NCBI GenBank assembly: GCA_020247055.1
Contig: JADCJL010000038.1
Coordinates: 1 to 48,607 of the forward strand
Direction: 5' to 3'
Length of the DNA stretch: 48,607 nt
From: Acidobacteriaceae bacterium
Lineage (GTDB): Bacteria; Acidobacteriota; Terriglobia; Bryobacterales; Bryobacteraceae
Shown one piece after another: positions 46,056-48,607 of this stretch (positions are counted from its first letter, which is position 1; each line of letters begins with the position of its first letter). Made by a program: the position numbers and the translations under genes. The notes beneath the pieces are model-generated. The model saw only the letters and a list, made by a program, of their open reading frames with translations, ran no database searches and had not been told where the DNA came from.

Positions 46056-47555
46056 CTAGACGGTGCGGCGCCCCCGCCGGAAGCAGTGGCGGATGCCGGC
46101 GGGGGCGGTTTCGGGCGCTTCGTAGGTGGCGCGGCCGGCGATGGCGGTGGGGTCGAAGACGGTGAGGTCGGCATAGTAGCCGGGGGCGAGGAGGCCCTGG
46201 CGGGGCATGGCGAAGCGGGCGGCGGGCTGGGCGGTGATCTTGTGGATGGCCTGTTCGAGGGGCATCCAGCGGCGTTCGCGGACGATTTCGCCGAGCAGGA
46301 AGGGGAAGGTGCCGTAGAGGCGGGGATGGGGGCGGCCTTTGACGTAGAAGCCGTCGCTGATGACGGTGCAGAGCGGGTGGGTCAGCAGGTGGCGGAGGTT
46401 GTCGTCGGATTGGTTGAAGGCGAGGATGTTGACGTTGGCGGATTCGACGCGGAGCAGGTGGAGAGCGGCGTCGACGGGGTGTTCGCCGAGGGTTTCGCCG
46501 ATGCTGGCGAGGTCGTGGCCGACGAAGCGTTCGCTCGTGGGGGAGCCGACGGCGGTGATGAAGATGTCGCTCCATTGCTGAGGCGTTTGCTCGATCATGG
46601 TGGCTTTGATGCGGGCGCAGAGGGCGGGGTCGGCGAGGCGGGCGAGCAGGGCGGGGGCGCCGCCGTCGAGGGCCCAGGCGGGGAGGAGCTGGGTGAGGAC
46701 GGTGCTGCCGGCGAGGTAGGGGTAGCTGTCGAAGGCGACGTCGATGCCTTCGTGGCGGGCGGCGGCGAGCTTTTCGAGGGCCTGGGCTTGTTTGTGCCAG
46801 TTGCGGCGGCCGACGGCCTGGAGGTGGGAGATCTGGAGGCGGCAGCCGGTGGCGCGGGCGAGGGCGAGCTGTTCGTCGAGCGAGTTCAGCAGGTCGTCGC
46901 CGTAGCTGCGCATGTGGGTGGCGTAGACTTTACCGGCGCGGGCGGTGACGCGGCAGAGGGCTTCGAGCTCTTCGGTGGGCGCGGCGGAGCCGGGGGCGTA
47001 CATGAGGCCGGTGGAGAAGCCGGCGGCGCCGCCGGAGAGGCATTCGGCGAGGGATTGTTCCATGCGGTCGAGTTCGGCGGGGGTGGCGGGGGCCTGGCTG
47101 GGGCCCATGGTGGCGACGCGGAGGGTGCCGTGGCCGACGAGGGAGTGGACGTTGACGAGGTCGGCCTGGGCGGCGGCCTCGGCGAGATATTGTTGCGCGT
47201 TGGGCCAGGCCCAGTCGCGGCCGTAGCCGAAGAGGATGCCGTTGGCGAACTCCTGGACTTCGTGGCGGTGCGTGCCGCAGGGATAGGCGGAGAAGCCGCA
47301 ATTGCCGACGACTTCGGTGGTGACGCCCTGGTCGGTTTTGGCGCGGTGGCGTTCGAGGACCTGGAGATCGGAGTGGCTATGGAGGTCGATGAAGCCGGGG
47401 GCGATGAGGAGGCCGGTGCAGTCGAGGCGGAGGGCGTCGGCGGGGGGCGGGACGGCGCCGAGGGCGAGGATGGTATCGCCGTCGAAGAGGAGGTCGCCGG
47501 GGGTAGGGGGGGCGCCGGAGCCGTCAACGAGAGTGCCGCCGTGGAGGAGAGTCAT
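46056..47555 (-). CDS. N-acyl-D-amino-acid deacylase family amidohydrolase
   Basis: A 499-residue metal-dependent amidohydrolase of the D-aminoacylase family, hydrolysing N-acyl-D-amino acids to a carboxylate and free D-amino acid (dihydropyrimidinase-like relatives exist). The beta-sandwich start (LLHGGTLVDGSG) precedes metal ligands His59/His61 in IDLHSHSD, Cys86 in GNCGFS (the bridging Cys of this family), His in YATHMRSYG and His in LQISHLQ; the catalytic Asp is in VISDGF. PGYYADLTVFDP completes the sandwich. No signal peptide is visible, so it is cytosolic and possibly a D-amino-acid or peptidoglycan-scavenging enzyme. Its stop abuts the convergent SPFH stop with no spacer. Confidence 0.92.
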   Translation of the reverse strand: MTLLHGGTLVDGSGAPPTPGDLLFDGDTILALGAVPPPADALRLDCTGLLIAPGFIDLHSHSDLQVLERHRAKTDQGVTTEVVGNCGFSAYPCGTHRHEVQEFANGILFGYGRDWAWPNAQQYLAEAAAQADLVNVHSLVGHGTLRVATMGPSQAPATPAELDRMEQSLAECLSGGAAGFSTGLMYAPGSAAPTEELEALCRVTARAGKVYATHMRSYGDDLLNSLDEQLALARATGCRLQISHLQAVGRRNWHKQAQALEKLAAARHEGIDVAFDSYPYLAGSTVLTQLLPAWALDGGAPALLARLADPALCARIKATMIEQTPQQWSDIFITAVGSPTSERFVGHDLASIGETLGEHPVDAALHLLRVESANVNILAFNQSDDNLRHLLTHPLCTVISDGFYVKGRPHPRLYGTFPFLLGEIVRERRWMPLEQAIHKITAQPAARFAMPRQGLLAPGYYADLTVFDPTAIAGRATYEAPETAPAGIRHCFRRGRRTV

Positions 47556-47691
47556 TGGACTGTAGTATACGGCCGGGGGTGCGGGGCAGATGCCGCACGG
47601 GGGGTGGGGGATATGGCGCAGGAGGGGCGGCTTGGGCTTGAAGATCCGCTAAGTTGGGGCTGGGCATTAGATTGCAGTCAGTTCCCTGCTT

Positions 47692-48006
47692 ATGAGACTT
47701 CTAATCGGCTTGGTGAGTTTTGGATTGTGTTGCGGCGGCGCGTTCGGGGCGGACGCGGGGGCGGGTAGGGCGGCTTATGACCGGTCGTGCAAGCGGTGTC
47801 ACGGGGTGGACGGGGCGGCCAATGGCGCGGTTGCGAAGATGCTGAAGGTGGAGATGCGGCATCTCGGTTCGAAGGAGGTGCAGGCGAAGCCGGACGGGCA
47901 GTTGCGGAAAGAGTCGGTGGAGGGTGTGGGCAAGATGAAGGGGGCCGCTTTGGCGGAGGCGGAGGCGGCGAATCTGGTGGCGTTTCTGCGGACCTTGAAG
48001 GAGTAG
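47692..48006 (+). CDS. Small c-type cytochrome
   Basis: A 104-residue periplasmic mono-haem cytochrome. A signal peptide (RLLIGLVSFGLCCGGAFGA) is followed by the haem motif CKRCH (Cys33, Cys36, His37) in RAAYDRSCKRCHGVDG, the class I arrangement with the haem site at the N-terminus. The distal ligand is probably the Met in GVGKMKGAAL. The final helix (EAANLVAFLRTLKE) is typical of class I cytochromes. The next gene starts 7 bp after its stop and also encodes a haem protein, so both belong to a respiratory electron-transfer operon that continues past the window. Confidence 0.93.
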   Translation: MRLLIGLVSFGLCCGGAFGADAGAGRAAYDRSCKRCHGVDGAANGAVAKMLKVEMRHLGSKEVQAKPDGQLRKESVEGVGKMKGAALAEAEAANLVAFLRTLKE

Positions 48007-48013
48007 GCGGTCG

Positions 48014-48607
48014 ATGGGACGGTTCACGCGTCGCTGGATTTTGCCGGTTTTCTACCTGACGGATCATTGGATCAGCCGGGTGGGGCTGTGGCTGGTGATA
48101 TCGGCGGTGGTGCTGTGGATCTTTCTGACGGGGGCGAGTGAGGCGTCGGGGTATTTGGGAATTCTGCAGTTTGTGGCGCTGCCGGTGCTGTTTTTCGCGG
48201 GGCTGGGGTTGGTGCCGTTAGGTATCGCTTTGCAGCGGAGGAGGGAGGCGCCGGACCACCATTTGCATTTGCCGGAGCGGGTGGAGTGGGGGAACCGGCG
48301 GGTGCAGCGGCTGCTGGTTTTTCTGGCGGTGGCGACGGGGTTCAACGTGGTGGTGGGCGGGGCGCTGAGCTACCGGACGGTGCGGTACATGGAGTCGACG
48401 AACTTTTGCGGGACGGCTTGCCATCAGGTGATGGGCCCGGAGTATGCGGCGCATCTGGCGGGGGGAGCGCACGCACAGGTGCGGTGCGTGGATTGCCACG
48501 TGGGGGAGGGCGCGGGGGCGAAGATTGCGGCCAAATGGAACGGGACGCGGCAGTTGGTTCTGCTGTTGACAAATCGGTACAGCCGGCCGGTGCCTTCGCC
48601 GCCGCAT
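48014..48607 (+). CDS. NapC/NirT-like multihaem membrane cytochrome c (3' truncated by window)
   Basis: The frame from the ATG at 48014 is open for 198 codons to the window end. It has membrane helices at about 24-41, 50-71 and 100-117, then a periplasmic part with FCGTACH (Cys132, Cys136, His137) and CVDCH (Cys158, Cys161, His162). The first haem site has three residues between the cysteines (CX3CH) instead of two; the second is a normal CX2CH. STNFCGTACH followed by VMGPEY is familiar from acidobacterial quinol-oxidising NapC/NirT-type proteins. Presumably it passes electrons from menaquinol to periplasmic cytochromes, such as the one encoded just upstream. The remaining haem motifs lie beyond the window. 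Confidence 0.85.
   Translation, partial: MGRFTRRWILPVFYLTDHWISRVGLWLVISAVVLWIFLTGASEASGYLGILQFVALPVLFFAGLGLVPLGIALQRRREAPDHHLHLPERVEWGNRRVQRLLVFLAVATGFNVVVGGALSYRTVRYMESTNFCGTACHQVMGPEYAAHLAGGAHAQVRCVDCHVGEGAGAKIAAKWNGTRQLVLLLTNRYSRPVPSPPH

Noticed and set aside
46086-47768. 560-codon open frame antisense to the D-aminoacylase-type gene
   Set aside because: Gly/Glu/Val-rich shadow; the opposite strand has all metal ligands of the amidohydrolase.

Overview
The window is high-GC bacterial chromosome whose genes strongly prefer G or C at third codon positions. The gene content points to an acidobacterium of the Solibacter/Bryobacter type: a very large TonB-dependent receptor with an N-terminal carboxypeptidase-regulatory-like domain, giant secreted SBBP-type beta-propeller proteins, a MerR-HTH/TPR fusion, PA-IL-like and LssY_C domains, and a fragment of an adhesin domain common in that group. 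This is inference from gene families; no rRNA or other marker is present apart from recA.

Layout. 1-6.3 kb: the tail of an unknown gene, an SDR oxidoreductase, a hybrid sensor kinase with a periplasmic solute-binding sensor, and an outer-membrane TonB receptor followed by a clear terminator. 6.3-11.7 kb: a gene graveyard. It holds a decayed Fic-protein gene and the decayed start of its downstream neighbour, an IS630-type insertion sequence with TA flanks, an exported TPR-like protein, a phage terminase fragment, an orphan Tdi1/DUF1851-type immunity gene of lower GC, and an adhesin-domain fragment. 11.7-19.0 kb: a DUF2760-Hsp70-Hsp70(DUF3731) operon, a small unknown gene, a MerR-TPR regulator and a ThiF/MoeB adenylyltransferase.

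19.3-31.4 kb: two tandem giant secreted proteins (about 1911 and 2101 aa) sharing an SBBP propeller and many copies of a repeat module I do not recognise as a named family. 31.6-39.7 kb: an epimerase lacking the usual catalytic Tyr, a ybbP-ybbA-type ABC exporter divergent from a tesA-like lipoprotein esterase, a YbjQ protein, and two secreted hydrolases, one a lectin-like/LssY_C/hydrolase fusion. 39.7-48.6 kb: recA, a small secreted protein, a double-length ThyX divergent from dut, a DUF3592-like membrane protein, an SPFH protein, an N-acyl-D-amino-acid deacylase, and the start of a cytochrome c locus that runs off the window.

The strongest candidates for something undescribed are: (i) the 23-bp dyad in which the start codons of thyX and dut are embedded symmetrically; (ii) the repeat module of the tandem giant proteins; (iii) the two-Hsp70/DUF2760 operon; and (iv) the PA-IL-like/LssY_C/hydrolase fusion next to a second hydrolase with an EF-hand-like loop. 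I saw no CRISPR array, tRNA, rRNA or intact prophage.
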